DNA of 64,000 nt from Xenorhabdus doucetiae. GTDB lineage: Bacteria > Pseudomonadota > Gammaproteobacteria > Enterobacterales > Enterobacteriaceae. The position numbers and the translations under genes are program-made. Below, in pieces: positions 52,376 to 60,504 of this stretch (positions within the stretch are counted from its first letter, which is position 1; the number at the start of each line of letters is the position of its first letter). The notes beneath the pieces are model-generated. The model had not been told where the DNA came from and made no database searches. It saw nothing but the letters and a program-made list of their open reading frames with translations. The stretch lies in assembly GCF_000968195.1 (NCBI RefSeq), contig NZ_FO704550.1, positions 930,001 to 994,000 of the forward strand, read 5' to 3'.

Positions 52376-53528
52376 AATGGCTTGCCAAAATGGTAGGAGT
52401 CTCAAAGAAACTCAGTCCTATTTTTGCGAATGTCTTGATTGCAATAAAAGAAACCGCAAAAGGAAGGACTGAGTTATGCTTATCTTACCACCAACCTCCC
52501 GAAATGAACGGCGCCAGATGAAAAAAGTCGTTCAAAAAACCACAGATAAAAATTATGCCCACCGGATCATGGGCATACTCTGGTTATGCCAAGGAGAGCC
52601 GGTCTCCCAAGTGGCCGATAAACTGTGTTGCGCTGAGTCTTCTGTCTGGCGCTGGATTAAGCGGTTTAGGGAGCTGGGATGGATGGGGTTACTCAGTTTA
52701 CCGGCAGGCCGCCATACCCGATGGCATTTAACCCCACTTTGGCCTTTTCTGTCTTATCTATTGGAACATTCTCCCCAACAGTTCGGTTATCTCGGTTCCC
52801 GATGGAGCCTGGCCTTTTTTGTATTTTTAATCAAAAGGTTACTTAATATCACCCTTTCAATGAGCAAACTTTACCGTTATTTCCGTCAACAAGGGATTGT
52901 CTGGAGAAAAGGGGCCCCGACAGTCAAGTTACCCGATCCGGAATATGAAGAAAAAATGGCCCGCATTACCGAAGCGCTTTCCCGGGCGTCAGAGAAACAT
53001 CCTGTTGTTTATGAAGATGAAGTGGATATTCACTTGAACCCGAAAATCGGGGCGGGCTGGTATTTTAAAGGCCAGCAAAAACGCATTAATACGCCGGGTA
53101 AAAATCAAAAATACTACGTTGCGGGTTGTCTTGATGTCCGGACCAACAAAATTGTTTTTACGGGTTACATGAAGAAAAGCGCTCAATTATTTATCAATAC
53201 GTTAGAAGAATTAAAACGCCAATATCGTCACGCAGAAACGCTCACCGTGATTTTAGACAACTACATTATTCATAAAAGTAAGTCAGTAAAAGCGTGGTTA
53301 CGACAGAATCCAAGCGTGACACTTTTATTCCTTCCGGTTTATTCGCCCTGGTTGAACAAAATAGAGCGGTTATGGCAATCGTTACATGAAACGGTTACCC
53401 GTAATCATGGTTGCCAATTTATGTGGCAACTGATTAAAAATGTGAAAATTTTTTTAAAAACGGCGTCAGGAAAAAAGACGTTGAAAGGAATCAGAAATAT
53501 CAGAGTCTCAGCATTATGAAAAGGCATT
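52376..53528 (+). mobile_element. IS630-family element inside the ArgC-like gene
   Basis: About 1153 bp flanked by TA at 52374-52375 and 53529-53530. Imperfect inverted ends of about 30 bp start AAATGGCTTGCCAAAATGG (left) and AAATGCCTTTTCATAATGC (right, complement). Tc1/IS630 elements insert at TA and duplicate it, as here. The transposase reads against the host operon. Confidence 0.88.
52476..53519 (+). CDS. IS630-family transposase
   Basis: 347 residues. N-terminal HTH: VSQVADKLCCAESSVWRWIK. DDE core: VVYEDEVDIHLNPKIGAGWY, TVILDNYIIHKS and LFLPVYSPWLNKIERLWQSL. Full length and apparently intact, with AAGGACTGAGTT before the ATG. It differs in sequence from the other IS630 at 49741-50830, so the two insertions were independent. 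Confidence 0.93.
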   Translation: MLILPPTSRNERRQMKKVVQKTTDKNYAHRIMGILWLCQGEPVSQVADKLCCAESSVWRWIKRFRELGWMGLLSLPAGRHTRWHLTPLWPFLSYLLEHSPQQFGYLGSRWSLAFFVFLIKRLLNITLSMSKLYRYFRQQGIVWRKGAPTVKLPDPEYEEKMARITEALSRASEKHPVVYEDEVDIHLNPKIGAGWYFKGQQKRINTPGKNQKYYVAGCLDVRTNKIVFTGYMKKSAQLFINTLEELKRQYRHAETLTVILDNYIIHKSKSVKAWLRQNPSVTLLFLPVYSPWLNKIERLWQSLHETVTRNHGCQFMWQLIKNVKIFLKTASGKKTLKGIRNIRVSAL

Positions 53529-54021
53529 TATTTTCTTTGATCAAAGGAATAAGACCACATAAAGCTGCATTAACATAACATCCAGGATTAGCGATATAGT
53601 GACTTTTTTTGATAAGTTCCCGGTATTCTTCAATATAACCGTAAGTGAATTTCTCTTGTAATTCCTTTGCTTCATGTGGTATTCCATAAATTTCTTCAAA
53701 ATGAGCAGGATCTGTAAAGCGGAAATCAGCACCTAAATCAATGATTTTTGCATTGCTATAGCTGAAAGCAAGGGCCATAGCATGTGATTCACCAGATGGT
53801 AAGCAAAGGAATATGACATCAGGCTCTACATGTTGTATTTCTTCTAGTGTATATGTTTTCTTAGCAATACCGATCAGATTAGGATGTAACGATTCAAGAT
53901 CTATATTCGCTTCTCGAGAGATGGGATAGATTTCTTTCACGCAGGGATGAAACGTTAACAATCTAATAACTTCACATCCAGTCCAGCCTGTTGCACCAAT
54001 AACAAATGCTGTAATTTTCAT
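53529..54021 (-). pseudogene. N-terminal part of the ArgC-like reductase, split by IS630
   Basis: From ATG 54021, overlapping the zinc alcohol dehydrogenase stop: FVIGATGWTGCEVIRLLTFH (NADP-binding G-x-x-G-x-x-G), DVIFLCLPSGESHAMA, KIIDLGADFRFTD, FTYGYIEEYRELIKKSH and IANPGCYVNAALCGLIPL with the catalytic Cys. After IKEN the frame enters the IS630 end. It originally encoded a 355-residue acyl-phosphate reductase (ArgC/LysY type), giving an aldehyde from an acyl phosphate. As it stands the protein lacks its C-terminal half and cannot be active. Confidence 0.9.
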
Positions 54022-55031
54022 TCTAAATTTCCTATTGACTCGATTAATACTTTTCCGTTTGAATTTCCATTGAGCATGTAATCTTTAAGTTCATTGAAAT
54101 GAATTTTGATAGTAATTATTTTTTCTAACTGTGAGTGCATGGTTGTAGCGCTATTCAGCATACCAACAGCTTGCTGTAAATCACCGGGGGTACTTAGGAA
54201 TGAACCACTGACTTTTAATTCCTTGCGTACAATAACATTCATGTCAAATTGGCTAATAGTGTCAAAATAAGAAATTAACAATATCGTGCTGCCAATGGCC
54301 ATTAGATTGAGAATTTGGCTGAAATTCAATTGATTTCCCCCTGCGACAATCATTATATCAAAATGATTTTCTGTTAATGCAGAGTAGTCATCAATTGTGA
54401 TGAATCCAAGTCCGGCAACAAAATCCCGTCTGGCCGGATTTTTTTCTACGAAAATTATCTCATAGGCACTGTAAGTTTCTTGGCAGACAAGGGCACTTAG
54501 CTGACCTATTGCTCCTGCACCAATAATTAGTATTTTTGTCGTAGGAACAATGCTAACTTTGTTAAGTGCATGTATAACAATGCTGAGAGGTTCAGCGAGA
54601 ACGAATAAATGTGAATCTGAATCCGAATTATCAGGAAGAGGCACTAATGAACTATGATGAACAACCATATGTTTAGAAAATGCTCCACCGCTACCGGCAG
54701 TATTATAAGTGATCTTTTTTAAACAGTGGTTATAACGTTTAATCTGACAGAATTTACAATGACCACAATAACCATAAGATAGTGCTGTGACAAATTGTTT
54801 TTCTTTGAATCTTGAAGTACTGTTGGTATTTATTATTTTTCCAACAAACTCATGACCAAGAATAGCTGGATATTGTTTGTAAGGGTGATTTCCGTGGAGA
54901 ACCATATAATCTGAACCACAAATAGTTGCTTGTTGAATTTCCAGTAATAAAAAATCAGGTTTGAGTTCCAATGGAGATTCTTTCTGATAAAATTGATAGC
55001 CTTTTTTCATGCATATTAAAGAATAATTCAT
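54018..55031 (-). CDS. Zinc-dependent alcohol dehydrogenase (MDR family)
   Basis: 337 residues. Catalytic zinc ligands in ATICGSDYMVLHGNHPYKQY and LGHEFVGKIINT; structural zinc in CGHCKFCQIKRYNHC; Rossmann motif KILIIGAGAIGQLSALVCQE. It resembles threonine/sorbitol dehydrogenase-like enzymes. It starts at the stop of the iron-type dehydrogenase gene (TAATG-type junction) and overlaps the ArgC-like gene by 4 bases. It may oxidise or reduce a 2,3-dihydroxypropylphosphonate-level intermediate. Substrate inferred only. Confidence 0.85.
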   Translation of the reverse strand: MNYSLICMKKGYQFYQKESPLELKPDFLLLEIQQATICGSDYMVLHGNHPYKQYPAILGHEFVGKIINTNSTSRFKEKQFVTALSYGYCGHCKFCQIKRYNHCLKKITYNTAGSGGAFSKHMVVHHSSLVPLPDNSDSDSHLFVLAEPLSIVIHALNKVSIVPTTKILIIGAGAIGQLSALVCQETYSAYEIIFVEKNPARRDFVAGLGFITIDDYSALTENHFDIMIVAGGNQLNFSQILNLMAIGSTILLISYFDTISQFDMNVIVRKELKVSGSFLSTPGDLQQAVGMLNSATTMHSQLEKIITIKIHFNELKDYMLNGNSNGKVLIESIGNLE

Positions 55032-56200
55032 TATCTTTTTCCTAAGTAATTAATAGCCAATGAATTTATTGCCTCGTTACCTATTTTATTTACTAAAGGA
55101 TCATTGGTAATATTGCCTTTTATCCTTTTTGAAATATTTTTTGGGGTTATATCTAACGTTTTTAATGTATCTATTAAGGTATTTAATTTTAATTTAATGA
55201 GTATTTTTTCAACGTATTCATTTAGTGGCATACCTTGCGTGATATCGTTTGGTAAAGGTTTTTCAACATGGTGTTCAATCAAGAATTTGATCCACTCTGG
55301 ATAAAATGCGGCCAAACCAGCACCATGAGATAATTTATATATAGGAGATAAGGCTTGTTCAAATCGATGAGGTAAACAAGTACTGTTGTGGCAGACGCAG
55401 ATGCCTCCTAGTAAAGCAATATAGGCGATATCATCGTAAAATTGATCGTCAATATTGCCTTTTGAATATTTATCTACAACATTATTAACTAAAGATAGTG
55501 ATTCTAAGGCAAGTAATTCAATAAATCTGTTTTGTTTCACGGCTTGAATGGCTTCAAAAGCATGAGTAAAACTATCGAATATCGTTTCGCATAAAATATT
55601 ATCAGGCAATGTGTGACCCAAAGTAGAGTCAATCAGAGCAATGTCTGGAAAAATAGCTGTTCCTCGGATGCCATCTTTATTACCATTGCTGCTGTCTAGA
55701 ATTATTGCTCCTTTGGTTACCTCTGAACCTGTTCCAAATGTGGTGGGAACCGCGATATGAAATAACTTTTTGTTCACGTGTTCAAAGGTACTACCGACTA
55801 AGGTTGCAAATTGTACCGATTCATCGATACAGATTGAAGCAGCTTTACCTAAATCAAGGATGTTGCCTCCACCTACCGAAATTAGGGAATCAAAATTTTC
55901 ACAGGATAACCGTTTTTTTATCCTTAGCAATTCTTCAGTTGATGCTTTAGTATGACTTTTAATAATATAAGGAATTATTTTGATTTCTGTTATTGTGTTG
56001 ATTTTTTTAAATAATTTCATCAGGATTGGTGATCTTTCTAATGCGCCTTGCGAGATAATTAATAATGTTTTGGTAAGTTTATTTTCTTTGAGGTAGAGGA
56101 ATAATTTCTCTAACGAGTGTCTTTCAAGAATTATTTTTGTTGGCAAGCTAAATGATATGCCGAAATTGTTTTTTGATATTGTATTCATGCTTGTTCTCAT
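55031..56200 (-). CDS. Iron-containing alcohol dehydrogenase (phosphonoacetaldehyde reductase-like)
   Basis: 389 residues. Group III ADH features: SVGGGNILDLGKAAS, HIAVPTTFGTGSEVTKGAII, and metal ligands in DSFTHAFEAIQAV (Asp, His), LPHRFEQAL (His) and LSHGAGLAAFYPEW (His). PhpC/FomC-type enzymes of this family reduce phosphonoacetaldehyde, but no phosphonopyruvate decarboxylase is encoded nearby to make it. It may instead reduce the phosphonolactaldehyde expected here. First gene of the operon; the 570-base AT-rich region upstream should carry its promoter. The start could also be MNTISKNNFGISF, four codons in. Confidence 0.88.
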   Translation of the reverse strand: MRTSMNTISKNNFGISFSLPTKIILERHSLEKLFLYLKENKLTKTLLIISQGALERSPILMKLFKKINTITEIKIIPYIIKSHTKASTEELLRIKKRLSCENFDSLISVGGGNILDLGKAASICIDESVQFATLVGSTFEHVNKKLFHIAVPTTFGTGSEVTKGAIILDSSNGNKDGIRGTAIFPDIALIDSTLGHTLPDNILCETIFDSFTHAFEAIQAVKQNRFIELLALESLSLVNNVVDKYSKGNIDDQFYDDIAYIALLGGICVCHNSTCLPHRFEQALSPIYKLSHGAGLAAFYPEWIKFLIEHHVEKPLPNDITQGMPLNEYVEKILIKLKLNTLIDTLKTLDITPKNISKRIKGNITNDPLVNKIGNEAINSLAINYLGKR

Positions 56201-56713
56201 AATTTTTAATGTTAGTGAAAATAAAATTAGTTGTCATGGATAATAATTATTAATGAAGAGTTATTTTTTATTTTAATTGTTAATTTTAAAATAAAAGAGC
56301 AAATATTTATTGTCAGTGGTACGATGTTTCATTTTTTGTTTGTAAAAATTTGTTTTACATAAACAAATAATCTTGTTGCTTGATAAGTGATATTTTTTAT
56401 TATAATTGATATTTATTCAGGTGTTGTTTTTATTATGTTATATCATCTTGAGTTTTTTGTTTCAATGTTTTTTTTGAAAAAATCAATATGTTACTTTGTG
56501 ATTTTTATTTTTGTTTTTCATTTTTTGTTTTGTTTTATTTTAATACACCCAATAGGTTTATGATTCTACCAGGATAAAAAACAATGTAACGAGTAACACT
56601 GTAATTTGAAAAGTAAAGAAGATTTTTATACTCATATTGTATTCACAATAGATAAATTACCATTTCTTTGCGAGTTGGATTTAATTTAAATGGTAGGAGT
56701 TTCAGGTTGTTGA
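56201..56713. other. Very AT-rich region upstream of the phosphonate operon
   Basis: About 510 bases with long T and A runs. It should hold the operon promoter on the minus strand. No gene or regulator binding site is clear. Confidence 0.4.
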
Positions 56714-56757
56714 ATATCCTTTACCTTTCAAACTATAGTTTGAAAGGTAAAGGATAT
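56714..56757. repeat. Perfect 44-bp palindrome
   Basis: Both 22-base arms are exactly complementary around the centre at 56735/56736, with no loop. The arm reads ATATCCTTTACCTTTCAAAC followed by TA. It lies 21 bases after the hpaC stop and may be its terminator, though the T run is short. Confidence 0.85.
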
Positions 56758-56777
56758 ATATCCGATGGGATAATATT

Positions 56778-57296
56778 TTAAACGGTGGTAGCTACAGTCT
56801 TATCCATCACCGGATGAAAGCCACGCTTAAAGTAAATCAGCCCATGACCTTCTTCACGAACCATAATCTGTTTTATTTCTACCAGATAGACATAATGAGT
56901 CCCCACTTCCTGTACTTGCTCAATACGTCCCTCTAAATTGGCGAGTGCTCCTTGCAGCAGGGGTTGCCCCAGCACACCGGTTCGCCAAATATCCCAATTG
57001 AAGCGCTCTTCCATGCTGACATCCGTCATGCCCGCGAAATGGCGTGCCATCAATTCCTGTTCATGATTCAGGATATTGACACACAGATGACCGTTTTCCT
57101 GAAATACCGGATTCATGCTGCTCTTGCGATTAATACAGACCATCAAAGTCGGAGGCGTATCAGTCACAGAGCATACTGCCGTTGCCGTAATACCGCAGCG
57201 CCCTGCAAGACCATCCGTGGTGACGATATTCACCGCAGCGGATAGGCTTGCCATCGCATCCCTAAAACGCAGGCGATGTTCATTTTCTACAGACAT
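56778..57296 (-). CDS. hpaC: 4-hydroxyphenylacetate 3-monooxygenase, flavin reductase component
   Basis: 172 residues. Flavin reductase-like FMN-binding fold: FRDAMASLSAAVNIVTTDGL, GITATAVCSVTDTPPTLMVC, and INRKSSMNPVFQENGHLCVN. GGH-type NADH residue region ends VEIKQIMVREEGHGLIYFKR. It supplies FADH2 to HpaB. Follows hpaB by 20 bases in one operon. Confidence 0.95.
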   Translation of the reverse strand: MSVENEHRLRFRDAMASLSAAVNIVTTDGLAGRCGITATAVCSVTDTPPTLMVCINRKSSMNPVFQENGHLCVNILNHEQELMARHFAGMTDVSMEERFNWDIWRTGVLGQPLLQGALANLEGRIEQVQEVGTHYVYLVEIKQIMVREEGHGLIYFKRGFHPVMDKTVATTV

Positions 57297-57316
57297 AATA
57301 GCCTCCTGCTACTGAC

Positions 57317-58879
57317 TTATTTCAGCAGCTTATCTAACAGGTTAATATCACGGTTATTGTGCAGGTGGGGTCGGGTCCAGCCATTCAAATCATAGTCAGA
57401 GAGACAGCGATCCACCAATTCCGTCATTTTTTTCATATTGCCGGAGCCATAGGCATGGCGCAGGCATTGCAGGCGAATTTCATCCTGACTACCGGCATAG
57501 TTGATTTCGTATAATTCATGGCGGCCGCCGAACTCACTGCCAATGGCATCCCACATTAATTTCAAAATTTTGATGCGCTCTACGTGGTCAATACCGTTAG
57601 AGCCACGGACATACTTTTCAAGATATTGATTGATTTCAGGATTATTCATATCACGCACGCTGGATGGCAAATAAATCAGGCCGCTGGTGACGTTGCTTTC
57701 AATAATATTCTTGATTTTTGTATAAGCCATGGGCGCCATCACGCGATACGTTTGAATCGCTTGGGTATCGGGCAAATAAGCCCCATTTTCCCACGGCTTG
57801 GCTTCTGCCCACATCGCATCGGTCAATGACCAGAACAGATTGCGCCACGCAACCACTTCGCCCAAATCGGCCTGAACACCACGGAATTCCACCACGCCGG
57901 TGCATTCAAGGCTTTTTTGCAGCAGCGCCGTAATGAAATCCAGTTTAACCGCAAGGCGCACGCAGGCTTGCATGGGAAATAGCCGCGCAAAACCACTTTG
58001 CACCGCCCAATTGCGGGCGCGATCAAAATCGCGATAAATTAACACGTTTTCCCATGGAATTAATACTTTATCCATCACCAGAATGGCGTCATTTTCATCA
58101 AACCGACTGGAAAGGGGGTAATCAAAAGGCGTTCCGGTCGCACCGGCCACCAATTCATAAGAGGCGCGGGAGATTAATTTCACGCCATCGGCGTCCATGG
58201 GGGCAACAAACATCAGGGCAAAATCAGGATTATCCCCAATCACCTGCGCAGAGCCAAAACCGATGAAATTATAGTGAGTCAGGGCCGAATTGGTGGCGAC
58301 GACTTTGGCGCCGCTGACAATAATGCCGGCATCGGTCTCTTTTTCTATCTTGATAAAGACATCCTTGACCTGATCGGCGGGTTTATGGCGATCAATCGGT
58401 GGATTAACAATCGCATGGTTGAAATAGATGCAGCTTTCCTGAATGCGTTTATACCAGAGGCGGGCATTGTCAGCGAATTGTCCATAATATTCAGGATAGG
58501 CACCCAGTGAGCAACAGAATGCTGCTTTATAATCGGGTGAGCGTCCCATCCAGCCATAGTTCAGGCGTGACCATTCCGCAATGGCGTCGCGCTGTTGGCG
58601 GATGTCATCTGTGCTGGTGGCGAAACGGAAAAATTTGTGGGTGTAGCCATCATTACCGGTATCGGTATCCCAACAGAGGGCATCGTGAGTTTCCGGGGCA
58701 TGAAGGGCATCATACAGTTGACCAATTGAAGCTGCGGCATTGCGGAAAGCCGGGTGGGTTGTCACATCTTTGACGCGTTCACCATAGATGTAAATTTCAC
58801 GGTTATCCTGAAGTGAACGCAAATATTCTTTACTGGTAAATGGGCGTTTATGGTCAGCCCGCAAATTTTCTAGTCTCAT
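57317..58879 (-). CDS. hpaB: 4-hydroxyphenylacetate 3-monooxygenase, oxygenase component
   Basis: 520 residues. Starts MRLENLRADHKRPFTSKEYL, then SLQDNREIYIYGERVKDV and, further on, the family blocks GRSPDYKAAFCCSLGA, VATNSALTHYNFIGFG and GSNGIDHVERIKILKL. It ortho-hydroxylates 4-hydroxyphenylacetate to homoprotocatechuate using FADH2. hpaBC is normally activated by HpaA with 4-HPA; here hpaA lies 1.6 kb upstream, beyond two unrelated genes. Confidence 0.95.
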   Translation of the reverse strand: MRLENLRADHKRPFTSKEYLRSLQDNREIYIYGERVKDVTTHPAFRNAAASIGQLYDALHAPETHDALCWDTDTGNDGYTHKFFRFATSTDDIRQQRDAIAEWSRLNYGWMGRSPDYKAAFCCSLGAYPEYYGQFADNARLWYKRIQESCIYFNHAIVNPPIDRHKPADQVKDVFIKIEKETDAGIIVSGAKVVATNSALTHYNFIGFGSAQVIGDNPDFALMFVAPMDADGVKLISRASYELVAGATGTPFDYPLSSRFDENDAILVMDKVLIPWENVLIYRDFDRARNWAVQSGFARLFPMQACVRLAVKLDFITALLQKSLECTGVVEFRGVQADLGEVVAWRNLFWSLTDAMWAEAKPWENGAYLPDTQAIQTYRVMAPMAYTKIKNIIESNVTSGLIYLPSSVRDMNNPEINQYLEKYVRGSNGIDHVERIKILKLMWDAIGSEFGGRHELYEINYAGSQDEIRLQCLRHAYGSGNMKKMTELVDRCLSDYDLNGWTRPHLHNNRDINLLDKLLK

Positions 58880-59075
58880 AGCAACCTCATGTTCCGAAAA
58901 ATCCCCTTATTTGGGTTTGTTATCCATATGGGGTTTGTATGTTGATTTTATGTTTCTTGCATTATTTGATTGAAGCGACTAAACGGTCTCTGTTGAAGAG
59001 ACTTTCGGCAGGTTTACTGGTACTTTTCGATAAAAACAGCGAGTTTGTTGCGTAAATGTGATCGGCTTGGTGTTT

Positions 59076-59699
59076 TTACTCATAGCGGTGCATCAGTCTT
59101 AATGTGCCATTAAAAAAAGTGCTGAGATCGCGACCATTAGAGAGGAAGACATTGTTATCCCAAGGGTCACAAATGACGGCTTCATGGTTCCAGCTTGCTG
59201 ATTGATGCGGTTCACCTTGATTTCTGCCAATCACAATAAAAGCATGGTCACTGATCCCCATTTCATTAATGATGACGAAACGTTCAAGTGGACGGGCACC
59301 TCGCAGCAATAAATAAGTAAAAGCAATTTGTGATTTTTCATTACAATTACCGACACCCGCTTCTACGGCATAGTTATTGGAAATTAATCGTTGCCTGATG
59401 AGATGTTTCTGTGGCTCTTTAGCGGCATAATATCTGGCAGGATTAGTAATTCCCGGCTCTTTATTGATGATATCCGGATATTTTTTCATGGTATCGGCAG
59501 CCCGATTTTGATAATAATGATTTAATGTTTTTTGTCCTTTTTCCCGTATGGCTTGGAGGCGCTGATTATAATAAATTCGGTTTGAAGGTAGAGAGTGTAA
59601 ATATTCTGGCGGTCGGTTCGGCGAGATAATGCCAAGCGTAATATTAATATGTTTAATCGCTTTGTTTGCCAAATATAAATTTAATGCCTTTCCCATCAT
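59076..59699 (-). CDS. Putative effector with papain/transglutaminase-like triad, copy A
   Basis: 207 residues. A Cys-His-Asp set in the order and context of transglutaminase/papain-like effectors is visible: GVGNCNEKSQIAFTYLLLRG (Cys about 121), GISDHAFIVIGRNQ (His about 154) and HEAVICDPWDNNVF (Asp about 177). The N-terminal 90 residues are basic and helical with no classical signal peptide. A paralogue lies just upstream at 59856. Comparable folds occur in secreted deamidase and protease toxins. Both interrupt the hpa cluster. Effector role is inferred. Confidence 0.65.
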   Translation of the reverse strand: MMGKALNLYLANKAIKHINITLGIISPNRPPEYLHSLPSNRIYYNQRLQAIREKGQKTLNHYYQNRAADTMKKYPDIINKEPGITNPARYYAAKEPQKHLIRQRLISNNYAVEAGVGNCNEKSQIAFTYLLLRGARPLERFVIINEMGISDHAFIVIGRNQGEPHQSASWNHEAVICDPWDNNVFLSNGRDLSTFFNGTLRLMHRYE

Positions 59700-59802
59700 T
59701 GACCTTCATGAAATTATTGTATTTTAGATTACAGTTAACTATTGAAAAAACGCTATTATCAACATGTTATTCGATTGCATATTATCCAGAGGGGAGTTGT
59801 AT

Positions 59803-59838
59803 GACTCTATAAACTATAAAGACTCTATAAACTATAAA
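59803..59838. repeat. Tandem 18-bp repeat
   Basis: GACTCTATAAACTATAAA occurs twice in a row, between the two effector-like genes. It might spread a promoter -10-like TATAAA; significance unclear. Confidence 0.7.
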
Positions 59839-59855
59839 ATAGTGCAACCGTGACC

Positions 59856-60422
59856 TTATCTGGGAATGTTATTTCCATAACGATAGTTTAGAATCAATCT
59901 TCCTGTAAATGGAGTTTTGCTATCATAAAGGCTGCTTGGGTAACACTGGTTATTCCATGGATCACACACCACCGATTCACGGTTCCAGGTATTGGGGAAC
60001 AAGTCATTTCCTGCTACTCTGCCAATGACTAAAATTGAGTGTGCATCTTCTCCTTTGTTATCAATATCGATATCAAATAGTTCAAGTGGTCTTGCTCCCC
60101 GCATCTTAAGATATGAGAAAGCAAGAATGGTTTTTTCTCCACAATTTCCCAGGTGAGACGTTACAGTGTCAAAGTTAGAAAGTAGAAAGTATTTTCTGTA
60201 AAAAGAATCAGAGAGTGTATTGCTATTACCAAGCATTGGCTCAAGTCTCTCTTGAATTGAGTTTCTCATACGTGATAACTCAATATTACATCTGCGTCTT
60301 TCATCTTGTTGTTCCTGTGTTTGAGTCGGTAGCTGATTTGGCGATATTACTCCAACCGTATTGTTCACATAATTAATGGCTTGTTTAGCTAAAAAGAGAT
60401 AGCGTAATGTTAACATTGACAT
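59856..60422 (-). CDS. Putative effector with papain/transglutaminase-like triad, copy B
   Basis: 188 residues, clearly paralogous to copy A: the same N-terminal pattern (ITLG/VGVISPNQLP after LFLAKQAINYVNN), then SHLGNCGEKTILAFSYLKMR with the Cys, GEDAHSILVIGRVAG with the His and RESVVCDPWNNQCYPSS with the Asp. Both keep GAR-PLE/L before a beta-strand that should pack near the active site. Its middle region is about 20 residues shorter than copy A. It sits 82 bases downstream of hpaA and reads the same way, so it may be expressed from its own promoter. Confidence 0.65.
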   Translation of the reverse strand: MSMLTLRYLFLAKQAINYVNNTVGVISPNQLPTQTQEQQDERRRCNIELSRMRNSIQERLEPMLGNSNTLSDSFYRKYFLLSNFDTVTSHLGNCGEKTILAFSYLKMRGARPLELFDIDIDNKGEDAHSILVIGRVAGNDLFPNTWNRESVVCDPWNNQCYPSSLYDSKTPFTGRLILNYRYGNNIPR

Positions 60423-60504
60423 AATTACACTCCTGTTGAGTGGAGATATTGTTAAATATTATTTGAGCAATATGTTAATTCCAAGAATATACCCGTTATT
60501 AACG

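Noticed and set aside
55031..56200. Iron alcohol dehydrogenase as firm evidence for 2-hydroxyethylphosphonate
   Set aside because: That product needs phosphonoacetaldehyde from phosphonopyruvate decarboxylase, and no thiamine-dependent decarboxylase is encoded in the cluster; the enzyme class alone does not fix the substrate.
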